DNA from: Streptomyces antimycoticus | Lineage (GTDB): Bacteria > Actinomycetota > Actinomycetes > Streptomycetales > Streptomycetaceae | Direction: 5' to 3' | Assembly: GCF_005405925.1 (NCBI RefSeq) | Contig: NZ_BJHV01000001.1 | Coordinates: 5,766,001 to 5,830,000 of the forward strand | Length of the DNA: 64,000 nt | Part shown: positions 51,389 to 59,197 of the stretch, one piece after another | How the letters are laid out: each line of letters starts with the position of its first letter | Position numbering within the stretch: the first letter of the stretch is position 1 | Program-made: the position numbers and the translations under genes | The notes under the pieces: generated by a model | Seen by the model: the letters and a program-made list of their open reading frames with translations, nothing else | The model's database searches: none | What the model was told of the DNA's origin: nothing

Positions 51389-52717
51389 CTAGCGGGTCTT
51401 CCCGAATGACAGCCCAGCGCCGGTCAGATCGGCCCGAATCCCCTCCGGGGAGACGCCGATGTTCGCCAGCTTGATCCCCTTGGCCTTTTGGGGAAGCTGG
51501 AAGGAGAGCTCCAGCTTGTCCGTCAGCTCCGGCACCTTCATCCGCGTCAGCGCCGCGGCCACCGTCGGATCGATGCCGAGCTTCCTGGCGAGCTGGGGAT
51601 GGTCGTTGGCCGCCTGGACGAGGTTGACCGCGAGCAGCGCCGGGACGAAGCGCGGCGACCCCGTGATCCGGTCCAGCATCTGGTCGTCGTTCCGTGCCTG
51701 CCCCGCCTCCGCCGGCGACACCCCGAGCTTCTCCGCCACCGAGGGGATGGACAGCAGCGCCCGCGCCTTCTCGGAGTCCTCGCTGATCTGCCGTGCCGCC
51801 TTCTTGTGCAGATACAGCCCGGCGCGCGGCTCGGGGCCGGGCCGGTAGGTGGCGATCCCGGGGATGTCCAGCCGCATATCGGTGACGCTGGTGGAGATCC
51901 CACGGTCTCCCTGGCGCTGGATATGTGCCTGGGCGTGCAGCGACACCTGCTGGTCGGCGACCGGGAGCTTCCCGTCCGCGCGCACCGAGCTGGGCCCCAG
52001 CGCCTTGAACCGCACCTGGGAGGCGCCCAGTTCACGGCTGAGGTCCTCGAAGGACAGCAGCACATCGCCCTTCATCCGGCCCACCGTCGCGCCCCTGAAG
52101 GAGCTGGGCAGATCCCCCACGATCCGGATGTCCTGGGCCTGGGCGCGCACCTCGGCGAGCGAGACCCGGTCGGCCGCCACATCGGGGACGGCGATGTCGA
52201 CCTGCTGCAGATCCTTGCCGAGCACCTGGGTGAGGAACGGGAAGCCGTGGATCGTCACATTCGGCGCGGTGGCCAGATCCAGCTTCTTCTGCAGCTCCTG
52301 CTCGGCCTTGCGCTCGCTGTACATCACGGCACAGCGGTCGCCCAGCACCAGCAGGAGGCCCAGCACGAGCAGCCCGATCAGCGCCTTCGCGGTGAGCGGT
52401 ATCCCCCGGAAGCGGCCGCGCCGACGCCGGGACGAACGGCGGTGGTTGGGCGGTGACCACGCCGCGCCGTCGCCTCCGGATCCGGAGCCCGAACCCGAGC
52501 CGACCGGCTCACCCCTGCGCCCGCCGCCATCGGCGTCGTCGTCATCCGACGCCAGGCCGAGGCCCAGGGGGTCGTCCGGATCGTACGGATCGGCGAGCTC
52601 GGCGAGTTCCTCATAGGGGTTGCTGTAATGAACAGCAGGTGAACCGCTGTGAGGATGCGAGGGCTGGGGTGAAGATATGCGTGCGGGGGATCGCATTGAT
52701 CCATACCACCACGGCAC
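51389..52717 (-). CDS. DUF2993 (LmeA-like) protein with long polar head, 442 aa
   Basis: Second, larger member of the LmeA family in the window. The N-terminal ~120 residues are acidic and Gly/Arg-rich (YEELAELADPYDPDDPLGLG, GSGSGSGSGGDG), then one membrane helix (LTAKALIGLLVLGLLLVLGD), the signature NVTIHGFPFLTQVLGKDLQQ, and a long lipid-binding-like domain to LTGAGLSFGKTR. An internal stretch (LYLHKKAARQISEDSEKARA...) is absent from the 228-aa paralogue at 31220. Start uncertain: GTG 52717 has GTGGAG upstream; ATG 52696 is possible. Confidence 0.84.
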   Translation of the reverse strand: MPWWYGSMRSPARISSPQPSHPHSGSPAVHYSNPYEELAELADPYDPDDPLGLGLASDDDDADGGGRRGEPVGSGSGSGSGGDGAAWSPPNHRRSSRRRRGRFRGIPLTAKALIGLLVLGLLLVLGDRCAVMYSERKAEQELQKKLDLATAPNVTIHGFPFLTQVLGKDLQQVDIAVPDVAADRVSLAEVRAQAQDIRIVGDLPSSFRGATVGRMKGDVLLSFEDLSRELGASQVRFKALGPSSVRADGKLPVADQQVSLHAQAHIQRQGDRGISTSVTDMRLDIPGIATYRPGPEPRAGLYLHKKAARQISEDSEKARALLSIPSVAEKLGVSPAEAGQARNDDQMLDRITGSPRFVPALLAVNLVQAANDHPQLARKLGIDPTVAAALTRMKVPELTDKLELSFQLPQKAKGIKLANIGVSPEGIRADLTGAGLSFGKTR

Positions 52718-52797
52718 ACTGCTCCACCCGCAAGTCCTAGCGGTGATACGTGGCGAACCGCACGTTCCGATTTCGCCCTCCGTAAACGTGCCGTTTC

Positions 52798-53058
52798 TCA
52801 GCGCGTGCCGCGTGAGACCGCCCTCGCCTCGGTGACGGTGACCGCCCTGCCGTCCATCTCCGTGCCGTCGAGCTGGGCCATCGCCTTCTCCGCGGCCATC
52901 TCGTCCATCTCCACGAACCCGAACCCCCGCGAGCGGCCGCTCTCCCGGTCGGTGATCACGGTGGCGTCCAGCACCTCGCCGAACTGCCCGAACAGGGTCG
53001 CCAGGTCCCTTGTCGTCGTCTGGTAGCTCAAGTTGCCCACATGCAGTCGTTTGGACAT
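52798..53058 (-). CDS. RRM RNA-binding protein, 86 aa
   Basis: Single RNA-recognition-motif protein. ATG 53058. RNP2 is RLHVGNLSY and RNP1 is SRGFGFVEM, both with the aromatic residues that stack on RNA; the C-terminal helix reads DEMAAEKAMAQLDGTEMDGR. Such small RRM proteins occur sporadically in bacteria (cyanobacterial Rbp, some actinobacteria), often cold-induced. Monocistronic; no partner is evident. Confidence 0.93.
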   Translation of the reverse strand: MSKRLHVGNLSYQTTTRDLATLFGQFGEVLDATVITDRESGRSRGFGFVEMDEMAAEKAMAQLDGTEMDGRAVTVTEARAVSRGTR

Positions 53059-53164
53059 GACCGGCTCTCCTTGTTCTCCGTGGTCCCCAGTGCAGCGAAC
53101 CGTGTCAATCCTCTCAGCGAGGTACGAAACGGGCCATCCGCATGGGCTGAACCGGTCATACGGC

Positions 53165-54297
53165 TCAGTGCAGCGTGCCGAGCTGCTCCACGGAGTACGG
53201 CACGAGCGCGTCCGCCCGCCCGGTCAGCACCTTCTCGGCCCACTCGGGGTCGGCGAGCAGGGCCCGCCCGATGGCCACGAGATCGAACTCGTCCCGCTCC
53301 AGCCGGTCCAGCAGATTCTCGATGTCCGCCACCTGGGCCGGCCCGCTGCCGGTCCCCGGCACGAACGTCGGCAGGAAGTCCTGGTTCAGGCCGACCGAGC
53401 CGACCGTGATCGTCGCCTTCCCGGTGAGCTTCTTCGTCCAGCCCGCGAGGTTCAGGTCCGAGCCCTCGAACTCCGGCGTCCAGTAACGCCGGGTGGAGGA
53501 GTGGAAGACATCCACCCCCGCCTCCACCAGCGGGGTGAGCAGCGCCTCCAGCTCCTGCGGGGTCTCGGCCATCCGCACGTCGTAGTGGTCCTGCTTCCAC
53601 TGGGAGGTACGGAAGATGATCGGGAACTCGGCCGAGACGGCCTTACGGCAGGCGGCCACCAGCTCGGCCGCGAAGCGGACCCGCGATGCCGGGTCCCCGC
53701 CATAGGCGTCGGTGCGGCGGTTGGTGGCGCCCCACAGGAACTGGTCGATCAAATACCCATGCGCGCCGTGCAGTTCGACCCCGTCGAAGCCGATCCGCTC
53801 CGCGTTGGCCGCCGCGTCCGCGAAGGCCGCGATCACCGCGTCCACGTCGTCCTGCGTCATCGCCCGCCCGGTCGGCTCACCGTTCAGTCCGATCCCGGAC
53901 GGGCTCAGCACGGGCGCCTCCGGGTGCGGCGGCGCGCCCTCCCCCGCGACACCCCCACATGCCAGATCTGCGGCGCGATCCGCCCACCCGCGAGATGCAC
54001 CTGCTGCACGACCTCGGCCCACCCCGCCAGGGCGTCCTCCCCGTAGAAGCGCGGCACGCTGTCGCTCAGCCCCGCCGAGGGGTGATCGACATAGGTCCCC
54101 TCGGTAATGATCAGCCCCACCCCGGCGGCGGCGCGACGCGTGTAGTACGCCACCACATCGGCATTGGGCACCCCGCCCGGCGAGAACATGCGGGTCATCG
54201 GCGCCATGGCGATCCGGTTGGGCACAGTGAGCCCACCCACGGTGAACGGCCGGGACAGCACCTGGGCCGCGCGCTCGGCACTACTGGTTATGGACAC
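53165..54297 (-). pseudogene. Old Yellow Enzyme-type NADH:flavin oxidoreductase, frame broken
   Basis: FMN-dependent ene-reductase (TIM barrel). The N-terminal 117 residues (start at GTG 54297; PFTVGGLTVPNRIAMAPMTR, AAAGVGLIITEGTYVDHPSA, IAPQIWHVGVSRG) and the rest (EGAPPHPEAPVLSPSGIGLN, GFDGVELHGAHGYLIDQFLW with the His-x2-His/Asn pair region, ATITVGSVGLNQDFLP, DLVAIGRALLADPEWAEKVL) are in different frames. They meet at plus-strand C5, 53941-53945; a sixth base restores a ~378-aa protein. Same type of break as in pstA and at 32705, so an assembly undercall is suspected. A MerR-type promoter lies upstream. Confidence 0.85.
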
Positions 54298-54351
54298 GTG
54301 AATACTCCTTGACCGGACGTCATCACCGCGCGGAATCGCGCGACCCGGCCA

Positions 54352-54382
54352 AGCTAAAACCTGACGTCAACGTGAGGGTCAA
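54352..54382 (-). promoter_or_regulatory. MerR-type promoter (19-bp spacer) with dyad
   Basis: Minus strand: -35 TTGACC (54382-54377), 19-bp spacer, -10 TTAGCT (54357-54352). Within it CCTGACGT-CA-ACGTGAGG (54360-54377) is a dyad with one mismatch. The long spacer around a dyad is the hallmark of MerR-family activation. It drives the OYE gene; no MerR gene is adjacent. Confidence 0.75.
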
Positions 54383-54530
54383 ATACCGGAGGCCGCCTCC
54401 GGCCAGCCCTTGCCGAGGAGCAGGCACACGGCGGCGCCGTCTGCCCCCGGAGGGGTGCCTGCGCGCCCTACCGTCAGCCGGCGGGCAGGCCCACACTGGC
54501 GGCTTGACCAATGATGCGAGGGGCCCCGGA

Positions 54531-54794
54531 ATGGGAACGCACGGCAAGCCGCCCACACCGCAGGACGGCGGGCACTGGTGGTGCAGCCGCGACTCGTGGG
54601 CCTACGCGGCGGATGGCGCGGTGCACCAGTGGGGCCCGCGCGACCTGGCCGACGAGACCGCCGAGGCCCTCGCCTGGTGGGAGGGCGCCGGGCGGCCTGC
54701 GCTCTTCGACTTCGGCCTGACGGCCACGGCCGACGGCCACCACCGGGTATGGCTCGGCGATCCCTCGGCGGCGTGGCCCCTGCCCGCCGTGTAG
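54531..54794 (+). CDS. small hypothetical protein, 87 aa
   Basis: ATG 54531 behind GAGGGG. Composition is Trp-rich (GGHWWCSRDSWAYAADGAVH, EALAWWEGAGRPALFDFGLT, GHHRVWLGDPSAAWP), acidic, no signal or membrane segment. Seen in Streptomyces from memory but with no known function. TTGACC about 30 bp upstream could be part of its promoter. It converges with DUF397 across the large inverted-repeat region. Confidence 0.55.
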   Translation: MGTHGKPPTPQDGGHWWCSRDSWAYAADGAVHQWGPRDLADETAEALAWWEGAGRPALFDFGLTATADGHHRVWLGDPSAAWPLPAV

Positions 54795-54908
54795 CCGGTA
54801 CCCCTGGCCGCCGGCGTAGCCGGAGCGCCGTCCTGCCGGCCGGGGCCGTCCCGCTCACCCGACAGGCCGCCTCCCTCCGGGGGTGCCGCATCGGTCGGGT
54901 GCGGCGCC

Positions 54909-55296
54909 GTCTCGCGCGCTTCGCGCGATTGAGCAGCGGGGCAGGAGGCGGGGGCGGCGGGCCGACCGCCGACCGCCGGGCCGGTGCGAGCGACCGCCGG
55001 TGGCGGCATCCGTGTGCGGGGGCGAGGTCCGTCGCCGGACCGCCGGACTCCGCATCCACGGCGAGCCGCAGGGGGTACCTCTCCCGAAAACCTTTGACAA
55101 GGTAGTTGCTTCAGGTCAAACGTTTTCGGAGAGGGTACCCGGAGGGGCCGCCCCACTGGACCGCGCTCCGGGTCGGCATCGGCTCACGGGCGCGGTTGCC
55201 GTCACGGCGCGGGCCCCCACCGGCCCGGCGGCCCGCAACGCGCCCTACGCCCCGGCCCCCGCCCGCCGCTGCTCAATCGCGCGAAGCGCGCGAGAC
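54909..55296. repeat. 388-bp nested inverted-repeat element
   Basis: Outer arms 54909-54939 and 55266-55296 are perfect 31-bp reverse complements; each contains TCGCGCG-CTT-CGCGCGA, itself a hairpin, next to TTGAGCAGCGG. Inner arms 55073-55098 and 55115-55140 match at 23 of 26 positions (GGGTACC...GAAAAC-TTTGAC) around a 16-base AT-richer core (AAGGTAGTTGCTTCAG). Patches between outer and inner arms also match in inverse (CCGCCGGGCCGGTG). It fills the 531-bp gap between two convergent genes and holds no supported ORF. MITE-like, regulatory or recombination site: undecided. Confidence 0.8.
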
Positions 55297-55325
55297 GATG
55301 CCCGCGCCTGACATCCGGCCTGCGC

Positions 55326-55520
55326 TCAGAGGGTGTGGTCGAGTCGGCCGGCCTTCACGGAACGTATGAGGGCGCCGAGCGGGGCTGGGTTGGTGCGGAG
55401 CACCGTGTCGGGCTCGTCGCTCTCGCGTATACGGATGCCGTCGGGGGCGGCGGCGAGTTCGACGCAGTTTTGGTGGACGTCCGTACTGAAGGAGGACTTG
55501 CGCCACTTGAGATCAGGCAT
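55326..55520 (-). CDS. DUF397 protein, 64 aa
   Basis: Small actinobacterial DUF397 protein, normally the partner of an XRE/DUF5753 regulator encoded just upstream, as here. ATG 55520. Signature: LKWRKSSFSTDVHQNCVELA, APDGIRIRESDEPDTVL. In characterised pairs the DUF397 protein antagonises or modulates the XRE partner (BldB/AbaA-like systems). Eleven bases separate it from the upstream DUF5753 remnant, so they were one operon. Confidence 0.9.
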   Translation of the reverse strand: MPDLKWRKSSFSTDVHQNCVELAAAPDGIRIRESDEPDTVLRTNPAPLGALIRSVKAGRLDHTL

Positions 55521-55531
55521 GACCACGCTTC

Positions 55532-56140
55532 CTAGTAATGGCTGTAGAGGATGTGCCGGATCAGGCCAAGCGAATCTCGAACGTCATGGCTGATCGCGGA
55601 AGGGCTGGTGTCTACTGGCGGTAGGGCTACGCCACGGAGTCGGTCGAAGTGCCTTCGGTACTGCGCGACCGAGTCCGGGTCGTGGAGGAACATGGACTGG
55701 CTTGCGTGGTCCAACTGGATGGTTTCCAGAATCCCGCCGTGTGAAGCGATCAGGTTGAAGGGCGTGTTCGCCATCGGAAGGCCGTCCGCTGCGAAGGGCA
55801 GGACCTGAATCGTCACATGCGGCAGTTCCGCCAGTTCTACGAGCCGCAACAACTGCTTGCGCGTCACGGCTGAGCCGCCGAACCGCATGTGCAGCGCGGC
55901 CTCGTGGATGACGGCATGGACCGTGGGCGGGTTTTCAGCGGCGAGGGCCGCCTGGCGGCGCATCCGAAACTCCACCGCGCGTTCGATGTCGGAAGGGTTC
56001 GTCACCACGTCGCTGACCCGAAAAATGGCGCGGGTGTAATCCTCCGACTGGAAGATCCCGGGGATGAACAGCGACTCGTAGGAGCGAAGCCCGATGGCGC
56101 GGGACTCAAGTTCCGCCAAGTCAAGGGCTGCGGAGCGCAT
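55532..56140 (-). pseudogene. DUF5753 regulator lacking its HTH domain
   Basis: The DUF5753 ligand-like domain is intact: LAELESRAIGLRSYESLFIP, GIFQSEDYTRAIFRVSDVV, HEAALHMRFGGSAVTRKQLL, LPHVTIQVLPFAADGLPMAN, FNLIASHGGILETIQLDHA. The ~80-residue N-terminal XRE helix-turn-helix that always precedes it is absent: immediately upstream of MRSAALDLAELE (ATG 56140, no ribosome site) the DNA belongs to a plus-strand gene. The open frame continues to 56626 but is antisense to that gene. Most likely a truncated regulator after a rearrangement near 56150; a DNA-free modulator is the alternative. Confidence 0.8.
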
Positions 56141-56185
56141 GTCGCACTTGTTCAACGTCCCGCCCGCGCACACGAAAAGCACCGC

Positions 56186-56410
56186 ATGAACGCCACCCCC
56201 GCCGAGCGGGTCGCCGAGACCCTGCGCGACGACTTCGCGGCCCACGGCGTACGGCTCCCCGACGTACGGGCCGACCTCAGTGACCCGCGCCAACCGCAAC
56301 TGGAACTCGGCACCATCCCCCTCGGCACCGGCTTCGCGCTGCTGCGCGTACTCACGGACTACCAGCGCCTGCTGAAGGCCGAGAGGGTGGGTCTGAATCG
56401 GAGGGGTTAG
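56186..56410 (+). CDS. small conserved Streptomyces protein, 74 aa
   Basis: ATG 56186. MNATPAERVAETLRDDFAAH, GVRLPDVRADLSDPRQPQLE, LGTIPLGTGFALLRVLTDYQ: a short acidic/helical protein. Similar proteins are, from memory, common next to XRE/DUF397 or regulatory ATPase genes in streptomycetes; function unknown. It lies where the HTH of the neighbouring DUF5753 gene should be, on the opposite strand, so its insertion may have caused that truncation. Confidence 0.6.
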   Translation: MNATPAERVAETLRDDFAAHGVRLPDVRADLSDPRQPQLELGTIPLGTGFALLRVLTDYQRLLKAERVGLNRRG

Positions 56411-56420
56411 TGGGCAGTGC

Positions 56421-58743
56421 TCAGGGGCCCAGAACTTGGCGGGCACGAAGCGTCTCAGGGTGATCTGAGCCAAGGATGCGCTCGCATTGCGGCAGGACTG
56501 CGCGTGCCAGGGTCTGCGCTTCTTCGATTTGGCCCGCCCGAGCAAGCAAAGTGGCCACCTCAACGTGGCCTCTCGGGACGAACGGGTGATCAGGCCCGAA
56601 CAATCGCTCACGGTCAGCAACGGCATGTCGCATCAACTCAATTGCTTCTACCCACTGGTGGAGTTCTGCGGACACCATGCTGAGTAACGAGAGTGCAGCG
56701 AGTGTCAGGGGATGTTCGGGGCCATGTAGGCGCTCGCGGTCTGCCAGGTTCTGCCGTGCCAGGGGCTCGGCACGCTGCGCGTCGCCGAACTGAAGCAGGC
56801 CGTAGGCATAGTTGAGGCGCGCATCCAGCGTCGTCGGGTGATCGTGACCGAGGGCCTGCTCGCAGTCCGCGACAGTGTCCGGTGCTGTGCGCCCGAATTC
56901 CTGATCTTCTCCGACTTCCGCCAGCAGCACTATAAGGATTGAGCGACTCTTGAGCGTCTTGGGATGAGTGGCGCCGAGGACCGTCTGCTGCCCTTCCGCT
57001 GCTCTTCTCAGTAGGGCGAGATCTTCCTCGTAGCGTTGCATGAGGTGCAGTGGTTGGCGGAGGGCGAAGCAACTTTCCAGGGTGTCCGGATGGTGGACTC
57101 CCAGGGCACGTTCGCGGACCTGAAGAACCTGCCGATGCAACTCCTCGGACTCCTCATAGCGACCGAGCCGGAACAACGAGCGCCCAACACGATGCTGTGC
57201 GCTCAACGTCAGAGGGTGCTCAGTGCCCAGCACCCGTTCCCCCGCCCCGGCGGCCTCCTGAGCCAAGGCCAGGGCGGCGGCGTAGTCACCGTTCTCGTGG
57301 ATGCGTTCCGAGAGGCGTACGGCCAATTCCACCACCCGCTCCGCCGCTCCGCCGTCCACCAGCCGCAGCAGCCCGGCCGCGTGCGGGGCCAGCAGCGCCA
57401 CGTACCCGTCCCCGCCCCCAGACCCGGCCTCCGCCGGAAGAGCAGACTCGAGCAACAATGCCGCAGCTTCGGTGAGAGCAGCCCGCTGCTCAACGGGGGT
57501 GCCCGAAGCGACGCTGTCCAGGAGCACCCCGTGCACCTGGACGCAGCGCACCGGTCGTTCGCCCCCCGCACCCGTCGGCGCGGAGACGATCGTGGCCAGC
57601 GAGTGGTTGATCAGCCCGCGCATGGCCGGTTCGACGCGCCCCTTGTCCAGCAGGCCTGTTCCGCCTAGCGACGCCGGAGCCAGAACGGCGAGGGGCAGTG
57701 GGTCCGCACTCCAGCAAGACAGCAGCCGCAGCAGCGTCGTCGCCTCGGGGAGGCCCTGGTCGGTGAGGGCGTCCAGGGACAGCTGCCAGGTGCGGCTGAC
57801 CAGGTGGCGGGACTCGGGGCGGCCGGAGTCGAGGTCCGCCCCCTGGTCCATGAGGCCGATCGGGTCGTCTTCGAGGCGGGTTCGATAGTCGTCCATGGAC
57901 CAGGACTCCAGTAGCTGGTGATGCAGGTACGAACCCGCGAGAGTCAGGGCGAGCGGCAGGCAGCCGAGGCGGATGGCGACCTGTTCGGCTGCGGCAGGAG
58001 TGCCCGCGTTCGGCGCAAGATCACACAGGACCTGGGCCGCGTCCCCGGTGGGCAGCATGTCGACGGGGTGGAGAACCGCGCCTCGCCAGGCGCGCGAGGT
58101 CGCGTATCGGGTGGTGACCACCACCGTGCCGCGAGGGCTGGCGCGCAGCCAGCCCCCTTCCTCCAGGATCGCCGGATCGTCAGCGTTGTCGATCACTAGA
58201 AGCCAGGACTCCGGGGAGCGATCCAGGTAGTGCCATAAGGTCAGCGGCGGCGCGCTGCCCGCTGTGCGCGGCGGCCAGTTCACCGGGCCCCGCGCCCCGG
58301 TCGGCGGCGACAGCCAACATGCCCGCGCGCAGGGACAGCCGCGCCGAGGCGTTGATCCACAATCCAATCCGAGCCTGGTCGTGGACGGCTTCGGTGAATA
58401 GGGCATGGGCCACTGCCGTCTTGCCGCAGCCGCCCATCCCGTGCAGTACGTGAATCTGCCCGCCGCCGCCGTCCACCGTCGTCCGCAATTGCCGCATCAG
58501 GTCCGCGCGGTCGCGCAGGACGGACGGGGCCCGGCCGACCAACGGGATCCGTACGGAGTCCGGGCCCACCTCCGTGGCGGAGAACGGAGCCGGTGGGGCG
58601 GTCGTCCCAGCGAACAGGGAGGTGCCGGGGCCCGGCGCGTAGTGGTGATGGTGCTCCGCAATGTGCTGGTCGCCGGTCGACTGAAAGACCCGGCCCTGTC
58701 CCGAGGCGCGGCCCTCCGTGTGCGGAGGTGGCGGACCGCTCAC
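56421..58743 (-). pseudogene. STAND NTPase (NB-ARC-like) with TPR repeats, frame broken near 58238
   Basis: Bacterial NLR-like signal transduction ATPase. GTG 58743 overlaps the upstream gene stop (GTGA). N-terminus: GQGRVFQSTGDQHIAEHHHH, then RIPLVGRAPSVLRDRADLMR, Walker A LHGMGGCGKTAVAHALF and GLWINASARLSLRAGMLAVA. The rest is in another frame: LWHYLDRSPESW, Walker B LLVIDNADDP, then a winged-helix-like part and about seven TPR_12-type repeats (GERVLGTEHPLTLSAQHRVG; VRERALGVHHPDTLESCFAL). The frames meet at 58233-58241 (RAAADL / WHYLDRS), a net +1 or -2 change, not at a homopolymer. Full length would be about 775 aa. Confidence 0.82.
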
Positions 58744-59165
58744 CGCTCGGTGATGTGCTGGTCGCGGCCCGCCTGGTAGACCCGGCCGCTGCCGGATGCC
58801 TCCGCGCGCATACGAATCGTGGTGTTCACCGCCTGATCGTTGCCAGGTAGAGCCGGGCTCAACTCGTCCAGGATCCGACGCAGTTCGTCGACGACATCCG
58901 GATGCGCGGCGAGAAGCCGCCGCATGCGCCCCGCCCACTCCTCGCCCAGCTCGTGCTGGGTCTGTTCGTCGTTCGCGTCATGCGCGGCCAGGAGGTCGGC
59001 ATGCGTGGTCTCGAGTTCGCCGTCGATTCCGTCGGCGCGGTCCGGCTGGGCCCGGCGCCATAACGCGACGATCCTCTCCCGCGCACGCTGCCACGCGTCG
59101 GTGGCCATCAGAGCCACCACGGTGGACCCGGCCGTCCGCGCAAGATCTACGATCTGCGGCTCCAT
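58740..59165 (-). CDS. small helical protein with C-terminal QAGRDQHITE motif, 141 aa
   Basis: ATG 59165. The N-terminal helix (VDLARTAGSTVVALMATDAW, QRARERIVALWRR) is amphipathic/hydrophobic and could insert in membrane; a helical acidic middle follows (EWAGRMRRLLAAHPDVVDEL). The C-terminus is SGSGRVYQAGRDQHITER, which repeats at the N-terminus of the NTPase encoded next (GQGRVFQSTGDQHIAEH). Matching motifs at the C-end of a small effector and the N-end of an adjacent NLR-like NTPase fit the bacterial amyloid signalling arrangement. Function inferred only from this; no effector activity shown. Confidence 0.7.
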   Translation of the reverse strand: MEPQIVDLARTAGSTVVALMATDAWQRARERIVALWRRAQPDRADGIDGELETTHADLLAAHDANDEQTQHELGEEWAGRMRRLLAAHPDVVDELRRILDELSPALPGNDQAVNTTIRMRAEASGSGRVYQAGRDQHITER

Positions 59166-59197
59166 CTCGCCCCCTCATCCGAGCAGCAGTCGGCTTT

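Noticed and set aside
51840..52616. 255- and 322-codon plus-strand frames over the second DUF2993 gene
   Set aside because: The DUF2993 signature, membrane helix and lipid-binding domain are in the minus-strand frame.
55073..55140. Serine-integrase attP-like site in the inverted repeat
   Set aside because: The arm-core layout is reminiscent, but no integrase gene, att duplication or prophage gene is in the window; left as an unexplained inverted repeat.
55073..55140. Divergent promoter pair (TTGACA/TTGACC) inside the inverted repeat
   Set aside because: No -10 hexamer of TAnnnT type is found 16-19 bp from either -35-like box, and both flanking genes converge on the region.
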